Below are positions 6,868-14,661 of a DNA stretch of 18,988 nt, one piece after another (the first letter of the stretch is position 1; every line of letters begins with the position of its first letter). The notes under the pieces are model-generated. The model did no database searches. It saw only the letters and a program-made list of their open reading frames with translations, and had not been told where the DNA came from. This DNA is from JAQBGV01 sp032128395. Its GTDB lineage: Bacteria > Planctomycetota > UBA8108 > UBA1146. The translations under genes were made by a program, and so were the position numbers. The stretch covers positions 1 to 18,988 of the forward strand of contig JAQBGV010000244.1 in NCBI GenBank assembly GCA_032128395.1. Reading direction: 5' to 3'.

Positions 6868-9414
6868 TCAGGTCGAGGCTTGCTCGTCGTCGGGCTGTTC
6901 GGAGTCGTCCCCACCAATTTCGGTCTCGCCATCGATTTGACTCTCTTCGGCGAATCCGACCTCCGGGGGGATCTCACTTTCGCTGTCGTCGGACTCGGCC
7001 TCGTCCACCAGTTCAGCCCCGACGACCTGATCTCCCTCCTTGACACGGATCAGCCGAACCCCTTGGGTGTTGCGGCCGATGTCCCGAACCCCCTTCAGCC
7101 CGATCCGCACCAGCATCCCGCCGGAGGTCATGAACACCACGTCGGGGTCGCCGAGGATCGACAGGGCGACGACCACCGGGCCGTTCCGCTCGGTGGTCCG
7201 AATATCGATCAGCCCCTTGCCGCCGCGCCGTTGCGACCGATACCCCTCGAAGAGGGTCCGCTTTCCGTAGCCGTGCTGACAGATCGTCAGGAGGGAGCCG
7301 CCCTCGCGCACGATCGTCATGCCGACCACCAGGTCATCCTCGCCGAGGGCGATCCCGCGCACACCTCGCGAGGCGCGACCCATCTCGCGCACGTCGGTCT
7401 CTGCGAACCGAATCGCCATCCCTTGGGCCGTGGAGAGGATCACCTCGTCGTCGCCGCGCGTGAGGTCGACGCCGATCAGCTCGTCCCCCTCGACGATCCT
7501 GATCGCGATGATTCCGTTCTTCTTCGGCCGCGAATACTCCGAGAGTGCCGTTTTCTTGATCAACCCGCGGCGCGTCGCGAAGACCACCATCCGTGCATCG
7601 AACTCGCGCACCTGGATCGAGGAGAGAACGCGCTCGTCCTTCTCGAGCGGGAGCAGGTTCACGATGGCGACGCCGAGCGATGTGCGCGACATGTCCGGGA
7701 TGTCGTAGACCTTCAGCCAGTAGACCTTGCCACGGTCGGAGAAGAAGAGAATCGTGTCGTGAGTGCCCGCGATGTAGAGGTTCTTGATGAAGTCTCCATC
7801 GCGCGCCTTGCCGCCGCTGACCCCCTGACCCCCGCGTCCCTGGCTGCGATAGGTCGACACCGGGGTGCGTTTCACGTATCCGAGATGGCTCAGTGTCACG
7901 ACCACGGTGTCCTCGGCGATCAGATCGCCGATATCGATGTCCTCGACCGCCTCGACGATCTCCGAGCGCCGCGGCGATGGGAACTTCCTCATCAGGTCGT
8001 GGATGTCCTCGCGGATGATCTCGATGACCAACTGTTCCTTGGTGAGAACCTCGCGGTGGTACTGGATCTCCTCGCGGGTCTTCCCCAGGTCTTCCTCGAT
8101 CTTGATCCGTTCGAGACCGGTCAGGCGAGAGAGACGCATCTGCAGGATGGCATCGGACTGGATCCGGGTCAGACCGAATTCGCCCATCAATGCCGAGCGG
8201 GCATCATCGACCGTGTGCGACGACCGGATCAGTTCGATGATCCGATCGATCTTGTCGAGGGCGATCAGGTACCCCTCGAGGATGTGCGCCTTGTACTCGG
8301 CCTTCTCGAGGAGATGCCGCGAGCGGCGCCGGATCACGATGATCCGGTGGTCCTTGTAGCAGATCAGCAATTCCCGCAGGTTCAAGGTGCGCGGGCGGCC
8401 ATCGAGCAGCGCGATCTGCTGAATGCTGAAGCTCGTCTGCATCGGCGAGTGCTTGAAGAGCTGGTTGAGGACCACCTGGTCGTTCTCACCGCGCTTGAGC
8501 TCGATCACCAGGCGGATCCCGATACGGCTGTCCGACTCGTCCCGCACGTCGGAGATACCGGTCAGGCGCCCTTCCTTGACTCCCGTGGCGATGTCGCTGG
8601 CAAGTTTTGCTTTCGACACCTGGTAGGGAATCTCCGTGACGATGAGCAGGGTTCGCCCCTTCACGTCCTCGCTGTGCACCTTCGCGCGCAGCCTCAGGAT
8701 GCCGCGTCCTTGGGTGTACGCCCCGAGGATTCCCTTCCGGCCGCAGATCAGCCCGCCGGTCGGGAAGTCCGGGCCCGGGACCTTCTCGAGAAGCTCGTTG
8801 AAGGAGATCTCCGGGTTGTCGAGAACCGCGAGCAGGGCCTCTCCCACCTCACGCAAGTTGTGCGGCGCGAAGCTCGTCGCCATCCCGACCGCGATCCCGG
8901 AACCACCGTTGACGAGCAGGTTCGGGAACCTGCCGGGGAGGACGGTAGGCTCGTTGCGGGTGTCGTCGTAGTTGCGGATGAAGTCGACGGTGCTCTTGTC
9001 TATGTCATCGAGCATCTCGACGGTGGCGTCGGTCATCCGCGCCTCGGTGTATCGCATCGCCGCCGGCGGGTCGCCGTCGATCGATCCGAAGTTCCCCTGC
9101 CCGTCGACGAGGGGCTCCCGCATGTTGAACTCCTGGGCCATGCGGACCAGGGTCGGATAGATCACCGACTCACCGTGCGGGTGGTAGTTACCCGAGGTGT
9201 CCCCCGCGATCTTCGCGCACTTTCGGTGTTTCGAACGAGGACCGAGGTTGAGGTCGTTCATCGCGACGAGAATTCGTCGCTGCGATGGCTTCAGACCATC
9301 CCGTACGTCCGGGAGAGCGCGCTGGATGATCACGCTCATCGCGTACGTGAGGTACGACGCCTTCATCTCCTCTTCGATACTGAGGGGCACAATCCTGGAC
9401 TCGTCGATCGGCAC
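6868..9414 (-). CDS. gyrA: DNA gyrase subunit A
   Basis: This is the breakage-reunion subunit of DNA gyrase; with GyrB it introduces negative supercoils. The 848 residues align with E. coli numbering at the active site: catalytic Tyr122 in 'AAMRYTEARM', preceded by 'DGQGNFGSIDGDPP'. The C-terminal pinwheel contains the GyrA-box 'QRRGGKG' (728-734), needed for DNA wrapping, so this is gyrase rather than topoisomerase IV ParC. The quinolone-resistance region reads His-Pro-His-Gly81-Glu82-Ser83-Val84-Ile85-Tyr86-Pro87, so position 87 is Pro instead of the usual Asp. An acidic tail (about 804-848) follows the pinwheel. The start is GTG; the N-terminus 'PLSIEEEMKASYLTYAMSVI' fits the family. The gene begins 27 nt after panE and is probably the last gene of the gyrB-panB-panE-gyrA unit. 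Confidence 0.98.
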   Translation of the reverse strand: MPIDESRIVPLSIEEEMKASYLTYAMSVIIQRALPDVRDGLKPSQRRILVAMNDLNLGPRSKHRKCAKIAGDTSGNYHPHGESVIYPTLVRMAQEFNMREPLVDGQGNFGSIDGDPPAAMRYTEARMTDATVEMLDDIDKSTVDFIRNYDDTRNEPTVLPGRFPNLLVNGGSGIAVGMATSFAPHNLREVGEALLAVLDNPEISFNELLEKVPGPDFPTGGLICGRKGILGAYTQGRGILRLRAKVHSEDVKGRTLLIVTEIPYQVSKAKLASDIATGVKEGRLTGISDVRDESDSRIGIRLVIELKRGENDQVVLNQLFKHSPMQTSFSIQQIALLDGRPRTLNLRELLICYKDHRIIVIRRRSRHLLEKAEYKAHILEGYLIALDKIDRIIELIRSSHTVDDARSALMGEFGLTRIQSDAILQMRLSRLTGLERIKIEEDLGKTREEIQYHREVLTKEQLVIEIIREDIHDLMRKFPSPRRSEIVEAVEDIDIGDLIAEDTVVVTLSHLGYVKRTPVSTYRSQGRGGQGVSGGKARDGDFIKNLYIAGTHDTILFFSDRGKVYWLKVYDIPDMSRTSLGVAIVNLLPLEKDERVLSSIQVREFDARMVVFATRRGLIKKTALSEYSRPKKNGIIAIRIVEGDELIGVDLTRGDDEVILSTAQGMAIRFAETDVREMGRASRGVRGIALGEDDLVVGMTIVREGGSLLTICQHGYGKRTLFEGYRSQRRGGKGLIDIRTTERNGPVVVALSILGDPDVVFMTSGGMLVRIGLKGVRDIGRNTQGVRLIRVKEGDQVVGAELVDEAESDDSESEIPPEVGFAEESQIDGETEIGGDDSEQPDDEQAST

Positions 9415-9441
9415 GTCTCTCGTCCGTTCTTTTTGGCCGCG

Positions 9442-10431
9442 CTAGTACTGCGCTTCGGGGACGCCCTCGCGGACGAACCGTTGGAGCTTGAGCAGCAACT
9501 GCGCGTGCTCGCTCGAGAGAACCTCGGCGAGGCGTCGGTTGCGAGGAGCAGACACGTGGAGGCGCCGGGCGCGCCTGGCCACCCAACCGTTCAGGTGGTC
9601 GATCTCGAGGCGTCGACCGGCCTCCAGGTCTTGGAGCATCGAACAGCGGTTCGGTGCCGTCGCGTCACAGAGCGCACGGAGGCGTTCGCACCAGCCGTGC
9701 TCGGGAAGCTCGAGTCCGGTGGCGCGCGCGAGTCCCGCGGTCTCGCGCGCCGCCTCGATCGCCCATCGGAAGTACGGAGTGCGGGGGACCGCGCCGTTCG
9801 GAACTCCGAGGAGCGCCGCCACCGGGTTGAGGCCGCAGTTCAGCGCCGCCTTCGACCACTGCGCGAAGCATCCGTCGGGGACCACGTCCGTTACGAAACC
9901 GGCAAGTTGAAAGAGTGAGCCGAGCGCGTTCGCGGCGGCATCTTCCCCCGAACGAGTGCTGCCACCCGATGGCGGACCGATCAGCACCGAGCCCTCACCG
10001 AGAGCATGAACGGCGTCGGTTCCTTCGGCTCGCGCCCCACAGGCGATCGTGCCGAGCAGCGTCGGCCGCGCCCCCGCGAGCTCGCGGAGGGACTCGTCGT
10101 GGCCGAGTCCGTTCGAGAGCACGAGGATCGGTGCATCGGGGGTGACGTGTGACATCCCGCTGGTGATCGCGTCGCGAACGTCGTAGGCCTTGGTCACGAT
10201 GATCCATGCCCTCGCGAGAGTTGCGCCCGGAAGACCGAGGGCGCGGCGCCGGACGACTCCCCGATGGGAGATCTGCCCGTTCTCGATCAAGGAGAGTGAA
10301 AGATCCGCGGGGCTCCCTCGGCCGAGCAACTCGACCGGCACGCCGGCGCGCTGGAATCTCGCCGCGAGCAGTCGGCCGATCGCACCTGGTCCCTGAATCA
10401 GGACCACTCCTCGGAGATCCGCGGCACTCAA
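9442..10431 (-). CDS. panE: 2-dehydropantoate 2-reductase (ketopantoate reductase)
   Basis: This NADPH-dependent enzyme reduces ketopantoate to pantoate, the second step toward pantothenate and coenzyme A. The 329-residue product shows the N-terminal Rossmann motif 'GPGAIG' (14-19), 'TKAYDVRDAI' and 'SNGLG'. The catalytic block 'QWSKAALNCGLNPVAALLG' has Lys194 (equivalent to E. coli Lys176) and the conserved Asn pair. The substrate-binding 'SMLQDLEAGRRLEIDHLNG' has Glu276 (equivalent to Glu256). I chose the TTG at 10431: it overlaps the panB stop (TTGA), is preceded by aagggggg with a 6-nt gap, and places the Rossmann strand immediately after. The longer open frame would overlap panB by more than 300 nt. 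The gene lies directly after panB, its pathway predecessor, and before gyrA. Confidence 0.93.
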   Translation of the reverse strand: MSAADLRGVVLIQGPGAIGRLLAARFQRAGVPVELLGRGSPADLSLSLIENGQISHRGVVRRRALGLPGATLARAWIIVTKAYDVRDAITSGMSHVTPDAPILVLSNGLGHDESLRELAGARPTLLGTIACGARAEGTDAVHALGEGSVLIGPPSGGSTRSGEDAAANALGSLFQLAGFVTDVVPDGCFAQWSKAALNCGLNPVAALLGVPNGAVPRTPYFRWAIEAARETAGLARATGLELPEHGWCERLRALCDATAPNRCSMLQDLEAGRRLEIDHLNGWVARRARRLHVSAPRNRRLAEVLSSEHAQLLLKLQRFVREGVPEAQY

Positions 10432-11309
10432 GAAGCGCCCCCCTTGTCTTCGGATTCGCGCTCCTCGAGTAAGCGGCGGAGCGTTCCGAGCTCTTCGGAC
10501 GGCATGCCGAAGATCTCCTTCTCGCCGGGGAAATCTCCGGACTCGACGTCCTCTTGGAACGCCCGCACCGCTCCCGCGATGCGATCCTCGACGTCCGTGT
10601 AGGCACGGACGAACTTCGGGGAGAACCCGGAGGAGATTCCGATCAGATCGTGGAGGACGAGCACCTGGGCGTCGCAGCGGCGTCCCGCCCCGATACCGAT
10701 CGTCGGCACCGACAGCCGCTCCGTGACGATCGCCGCGACCTCTTCGGGGACGCACTCGAGCACGATCGAAAACGCTCCCGCGCGTTCGAGCGCGAGCGCA
10801 TCGTCGAGCAGCCGCCGGGCGCTGGTGGCATCGGCCGCCTGTACGCGCAGCCCTCCGAGTTGGGTCGCGTTCTGCGGGGTGAGCCCGAGGTGCCCCATGG
10901 TCGGGATGCCGGCGGCGACGATCCGCTCGATCGTCGTGATTCGAGCTCCCTCGATCTTGACCGCGTCCGCCTGCCCCTCTCGGAGGAACCGCGCGGCATT
11001 GCGAACCGCCTCCTCGGAGGAGATCTGGTACGAGCCGAAGGGCATGTCCCCGATGACGAACGACTTCGGGGCGCCGCGACGGACCGCGGCGGTGTGGTGC
11101 AACATCTCATCCATGGTTACCGAGACGGTACTCGGATAACCGAGCACGACGTTGGCGACGGAGTCGCCGACGAGGATCATCGGCACGCCGGCGCCCTCGA
11201 GAATCCGAGCGGTAGGAGCGTCGTAGGCGGTGAGGCAGACGAACCGCCGCCCTTCGCGCTTCCAGCGAGCAAAGTCTCGAATCCCGGTCGCGGTCATGCC
11301 TACCGCCAT
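10428..11309 (-). CDS. panB: 3-methyl-2-oxobutanoate hydroxymethyltransferase
   Basis: This enzyme transfers a hydroxymethyl group from 5,10-methylene-tetrahydrofolate to 2-oxoisovalerate to form ketopantoate, the first committed step to pantothenate. The 293-residue protein shows 'LTAYDAPTARI', the metal-binding 'LVGDSVANVVLG' (Asp49) and 'VIGDMPFGSYQ' (Asp88), Lys118 and Glu120 in 'AVKIEGA', the catalytic-base Glu185 in 'IVLECVPEE', and 'IGIGAGRRCDAQVLVLHDL'. The usual length is about 265-285. Two close starts are possible, ATG 11309 and ATG 11297; neither has a clear ribosome site. The first lies 28 nt after the gyrB stop. The gene is translationally coupled to panE. The function is near certain; its place inside the gyrase gene set is unusual. 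Confidence 0.96.
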   Translation of the reverse strand: MAVGMTATGIRDFARWKREGRRFVCLTAYDAPTARILEGAGVPMILVGDSVANVVLGYPSTVSVTMDEMLHHTAAVRRGAPKSFVIGDMPFGSYQISSEEAVRNAARFLREGQADAVKIEGARITTIERIVAAGIPTMGHLGLTPQNATQLGGLRVQAADATSARRLLDDALALERAGAFSIVLECVPEEVAAIVTERLSVPTIGIGAGRRCDAQVLVLHDLIGISSGFSPKFVRAYTDVEDRIAGAVRAFQEDVESGDFPGEKEIFGMPSEELGTLRRLLEERESEDKGGAS

Positions 11310-11337
11310 TTCCGAATCTGGAGCCACCCAGCAGCGC

Positions 11338-13851
11338 CTAGATGTCGAGGGCCCGAGCCTCCAGCGCGTGTCTCTCGATGTACTCACGCCGCGGCTCGAC
11401 CTGGGGACCCATCATGATCGTGAAGATCTCATCCGCCCGGACTTGGTCCTCGATCGTCACGCGGAACAGCATCCGCTTGTCGGGGTCCATCGTCGTCTCG
11501 CGGAGCTGGTCCGGGTTCATCTCGCCCAGACCTTTGAACCGGGTGATCGCGACCTTCGACTTCATCAGTTCGATGAACGCATCGACCATCTCGAGGAGAG
11601 ATTCCCCGGCGGTCTCGCCGCCGTCGATCCGAGCGCGAAACGTCGGGATCACCACTTCCCCTTCGCCGCTGAAATCGAAGACCGGCACCGATTCCTCGAC
11701 GACGACCCTGTCCTTCGGGAAGATCGTGTCAACGGGGAAGCCGTGCGCGAGGATCGATCGAATCGCCTCGCGGGCGGCTTCCGCCTCGAGGAGCTCGACG
11801 ACTCGGATGTCCGGCGTGGCGACCGGCTCACCCCCTTCGACACTTCCCGCGGGAATCGCTCCGAGCCGGCCGGTCTCGGCGATCTTCGGGTCTCGCCCGA
11901 GCTGGCTCGCGATCGCCGCGAGGTGATCTCGGTAGTCCTTCTCGTTGAAGAAGGGCAGTTCGGAATCGCCGCGCTGCACGATGAAACGCGGGATGTCCCC
12001 GAACTCCTCCCACCGATCGGCGAGCCAGCGGCGCAGCCCGAACCCGTGCTGGCGCAGCCGCCGGCGCAGGCGCTCGAGCAGTCGAATGTGACCGAAGATC
12101 CCGGCGAAGGCCTCTCCGGTCACCTGGTTGCTACTGGGTTCGTGGATGAGTTCGCCATTCTGTGTGCCGAGTTGGACCAGCGCCGCCTCCAGTTCGCCTT
12201 CGCTCTGGACGTAGCGGTCCTCCTTCTTCCACAAGACCCGGTAGAGCGGTGGCTGGGCGACGTAGATGTGCCCATTCTCCGCGAGTTCGGGCATCTGCCG
12301 GAAGAAGAACGTCAGGAGGAGAGTTCGGATGTGCGACCCGTCCACATCGGCGTCCGTCATGATGATCACGCGGGAGTAGCGCAGCTTCGCGAGGTCGAAC
12401 TCGTCCGCGCCGATCCCGGTACCGAGGGCGGTGATGATCGTCTGGATCTCCTCGTGCTTCAGCATCTTGTCGAAGCGCGTCTTCTCGACGTTCAGGATCT
12501 TTCCCTTGATCGGGAGGATCGCCTGGAATCGACTGTCCCTCCCTTGCTTCGCGGAGCCTCCGGCCGAATCTCCTTCGACGATGAAGATCTCGGTCTCGTC
12601 GCGATCTCGGCTACGGCAGTCGGCGAGTTTGCCGGGGAGGTTTCCCGAACTGAGAAGTCCCTTGCGACGCGTCAGGTCGCGGGCCTTGCGGGCAGCTTCG
12701 CGTGCGCGGGACGCATCGATCGCCTTCATCACGATCTTCTTCGCGATCGGAGGGTTCTGTTCGAGGAACGCTTGGAACGCCTCGTTGACCAGGGACTGCA
12801 CGATCCCCTCGATCTCGGTGTTGCCGAGCTTCTCCTTGGTCTGTCCTTCGAACTGGGGGTTCGGCAGCTTGACGCTGATCACCGCCGCCAGACCCTCCTG
12901 GTAGTCGCGCCCGTCCGGCGTCTCTTCCCCCTTCAGGAACTTCGTGTCCTTCGCGTACTTGTTGAGGGTGCGCGTCAGGGCGGAGCGGAAACCACTGAGG
13001 TGAGTACCCCCGTGCGATGTGGAGATATTGTTCGCGTAGGTGAAGATCTGGTCGTAGGCGTAACCGTCGTTGTGCTGCATCGCGACTTCGACCTGAACGT
13101 CGCCGTCCGAGGTCTCCAAGTGGATGATCTCTTCGTAGATCGGCGTGCGATTCTCGTTCAGTTTTGCGATGAACGCCTTGAGCCCCGCGGGGAAGTAAAA
13201 GTGATCGCTGCGATCCACCCGCTCATCGGTGAGGTCGATCTCGAGACCAGCGTTGAGATAGGCGAGCTCCCGGAGCCGCTTGGCGATCACGTCGTACTGG
13301 ATATCGGTGGTCTCGAAGATCTCGGAGTCGGCTCGGTACGTGATCGCCGTCCCGCGTTGGTCGGAGACGCCGATCTTCTCGAGTTCCGAGGTCGGAACCC
13401 CGCGCGAGTAGGTCTGTCGATACAGCTTGCCGTCGCGGCGCACCTCGACCTCCAAGCTCGACGACAGCGCATTCACGACCGAGATCCCGACTCCGTGCAG
13501 GCCGCCCGAGACCTTGTAGGCGCTGTTCTCGAACTTCCCGCCCGCGTGGAGCTTCGTCATGATGACCTCGAGAGCGGACATCCCCGACTCCTCGTGCAGG
13601 TCGACGGGGATCCCGCGGCCGTCGTCGTGTACCGAGACCGAACCATTCTCGTGGAAGCGGACCTGGATCTTGGTCGCTGCTCCGGCCATGTACTCATCGA
13701 CCGAGTTATCGACGACCTCATAGACGAGGTGGTGGAGACCGTCGGGGCCGACGCTCCCGATGTACATCGCCGGACGCTTGCGAACCGCCTCGACTCCCTC
13801 GAGCACTTTGATGCTGGAGGCCGAGTAGTCCTCTGGCGCCTCTTGGTTCAA
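11338..13851 (-). CDS. gyrB: DNA gyrase subunit B
   Basis: This is the ATPase subunit of gyrase. The 837-residue product has the GHKL ATPase domain: Glu45 and Asn49 in 'EVVDNSVDE', 'DDGRGIPVD' at 76-84 and 'GGLHGVG' at 116-122. The transducer domain contains 'HGGTHLSGF'. The TOPRIM domain has 'EGDSAGG' (426-432) and Asp-Ala-Asp-Val-Asp (500-504). The tail 'RFKGLGEMNPDQLRETTMDP' is characteristic. Residues about 551-745 form an extra block between the TOPRIM motifs and this tail, in the place where E. coli GyrB has its about 170-residue insert, so the protein is longer than the insert-free, roughly 640-residue type. The start codon is TTG, supported by aaaaggaaa just upstream and by the N-terminus 'SIKVLEGVEAVRKRPAMYIG'. 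The dciA-gyrB gap holds a 31-bp hairpin. Confidence 0.98.
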   Translation of the reverse strand: MNQEAPEDYSASSIKVLEGVEAVRKRPAMYIGSVGPDGLHHLVYEVVDNSVDEYMAGAATKIQVRFHENGSVSVHDDGRGIPVDLHEESGMSALEVIMTKLHAGGKFENSAYKVSGGLHGVGISVVNALSSSLEVEVRRDGKLYRQTYSRGVPTSELEKIGVSDQRGTAITYRADSEIFETTDIQYDVIAKRLRELAYLNAGLEIDLTDERVDRSDHFYFPAGLKAFIAKLNENRTPIYEEIIHLETSDGDVQVEVAMQHNDGYAYDQIFTYANNISTSHGGTHLSGFRSALTRTLNKYAKDTKFLKGEETPDGRDYQEGLAAVISVKLPNPQFEGQTKEKLGNTEIEGIVQSLVNEAFQAFLEQNPPIAKKIVMKAIDASRAREAARKARDLTRRKGLLSSGNLPGKLADCRSRDRDETEIFIVEGDSAGGSAKQGRDSRFQAILPIKGKILNVEKTRFDKMLKHEEIQTIITALGTGIGADEFDLAKLRYSRVIIMTDADVDGSHIRTLLLTFFFRQMPELAENGHIYVAQPPLYRVLWKKEDRYVQSEGELEAALVQLGTQNGELIHEPSSNQVTGEAFAGIFGHIRLLERLRRRLRQHGFGLRRWLADRWEEFGDIPRFIVQRGDSELPFFNEKDYRDHLAAIASQLGRDPKIAETGRLGAIPAGSVEGGEPVATPDIRVVELLEAEAAREAIRSILAHGFPVDTIFPKDRVVVEESVPVFDFSGEGEVVIPTFRARIDGGETAGESLLEMVDAFIELMKSKVAITRFKGLGEMNPDQLRETTMDPDKRMLFRVTIEDQVRADEIFTIMMGPQVEPRREYIERHALEARALDI

Positions 13852-14075
13852 CGCGATTTCCTTTTCTCCAGCGCGACGTCGGTCTCGACGCCGCTGCTCG
13901 GGATGTTTCCGAAACCGACTGCTCGTGAGCCCAATAGCCGTCGTACGGGTCGCGTCCGGTCGGATGGCGGCTCAGGTCGATCGTAGAGGTGGAACCCTCG
14001 ATCTGAGCCGCCGTCCGACCGGGCGTGAGCAAACCGGCGACGTCCGAATCGAGGTTTTCCGACTGCCTCCTCGCT
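13852..14075. other. dciA-gyrB intergenic region
   Basis: These 224 bp between the dciA stop and the gyrB TTG probably contain the gyrB leader. The main feature is the long inverted repeat listed separately (13950-14028). A purine-rich ribosome site lies next to gyrB. I could not pick out a convincing promoter hexamer pair. Confidence 0.6.
13950..14028. repeat. 31-bp stem inverted repeat (hairpin) upstream of gyrB
   Basis: Arm 13950-13980 pairs with arm 13998-14028 across a 17-nt loop. Of 31 positions 27 are Watson-Crick, and the other four are G-T pairs when read as plus-strand RNA (13952/14026, 13955/14023, 13965/14013, 13976/14002). On the minus-strand transcript those four would be A-C mismatches. 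The central 25 bp alone have only two non-canonical pairs. No T-run follows on either strand, so it is not a standard intrinsic terminator. It lies about 100 nt upstream of the gyrB start and could be a leader structure, a protein-binding palindrome, or the footprint of a small repeat element. Confidence 0.85.
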
Positions 14076-14609
14076 TCATCGACGGGGCACTCCGGTCCGG
14101 AATTTCAGTTCACAAAGGCCTTCGAGGCCCTCTCGTTCGAGCGCCTCTCGGAGGTGCTCCCTCGCGAAGGACTCCAACTCGGCAGCGAGTGGAGCGGAGT
14201 CCACCTCAACGGTGAGCACCCCGCCCCGGAACCGCCCGGGACGGGCATGCGCGGCGATCTCCTCGCCGACGGCACGAATCCAGATCTCTTCGATCGCGTC
14301 GAGTCGATCGCCCATCCCCCGATCGCGCGCGGCCCGATCTCTCGCGACCACGGGAGCGAGTTCACGCAGCAACGAATCGAACTCCGTCGCGAGAGTCTTC
14401 GTGTCGGGCACACGTCGGCGCTCGAGTTCGCGATACTCCACGGCGCGAGGTCTCCGCAGCTGAACTTCCGAAGAGCTCGTGCTCGGCGCAGCCATTCTCG
14501 GGACGCCTGGCGTCGGCGTAGTGAGATTCGGCGTAGTGAGACTCAGCGACATGAATTTCGATGGGTGGGGCTTGTCCCCCGGACCTCTCCTCGCGGACTG
14601 CTCGCGCAT
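14076..14609 (-). CDS. dciA: DUF721 / DciA-family protein
   Basis: DciA-type proteins (DUF721) interact with the replicative helicase DnaB in bacteria that lack DnaC/DnaI loaders and are often encoded near the origin, as here. The C-terminal half of this 177-residue protein (about 100-175) carries the domain: 'AIEEIWIRAVGEEIAAHARP' with Trp110, then 'GGVLTVEVDSAPLAAELES' and a final 'LKFRTGVPRR'. The first 90 residues are low-complexity, Pro/Ser/Arg-rich, and include a duplicated Leu-Thr-Thr-Pro from a 15-bp tandem repeat. Internal ATGs at 14552 and 14495 are alternatives. I prefer 14609 because ggagag sits 6 nt before it. The gene follows dnaN by 52 nt and precedes gyrB. The family call is good; the loader role is by analogy. 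Confidence 0.88.
   Translation of the reverse strand: MREQSARRGPGDKPHPSKFMSLSLTTPNLTTPTPGVPRMAAPSTSSSEVQLRRPRAVEYRELERRRVPDTKTLATEFDSLLRELAPVVARDRAARDRGMGDRLDAIEEIWIRAVGEEIAAHARPGRFRGGVLTVEVDSAPLAAELESFAREHLREALEREGLEGLCELKFRTGVPRR
14515..14544. repeat. 15-bp tandem duplication in dciA
   Basis: Units 14515-14529 and 14530-14544 begin ggcgtagtgaga and differ at one of 15 bases. On the minus strand they encode the duplicated Leu-Thr-Thr-Pro in the flexible N-terminus of DciA, in frame. The period equals that of the duplications at 6289-6330 and 18007-18036. Confidence 0.75.
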
Positions 14610-14661
14610 CGCGCACTCTCCGCTCGATTTTCAGGGGACACCGATCCACGCGAGCCGAACA

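Noticed and set aside
6880..9918. Open frame of 1012 codons on the plus strand opposite gyrA and panE
   Set aside because: It is the antisense shadow of gyrA/panE in high-GC DNA. Its translation is biased to Asp/Arg/Val/Leu with no family match.
11230..13986. Open frame of 918 codons on the plus strand opposite gyrB
   Set aside because: Antisense shadow of gyrB; its composition is typical of reverse-strand reading and no domain is recognisable.
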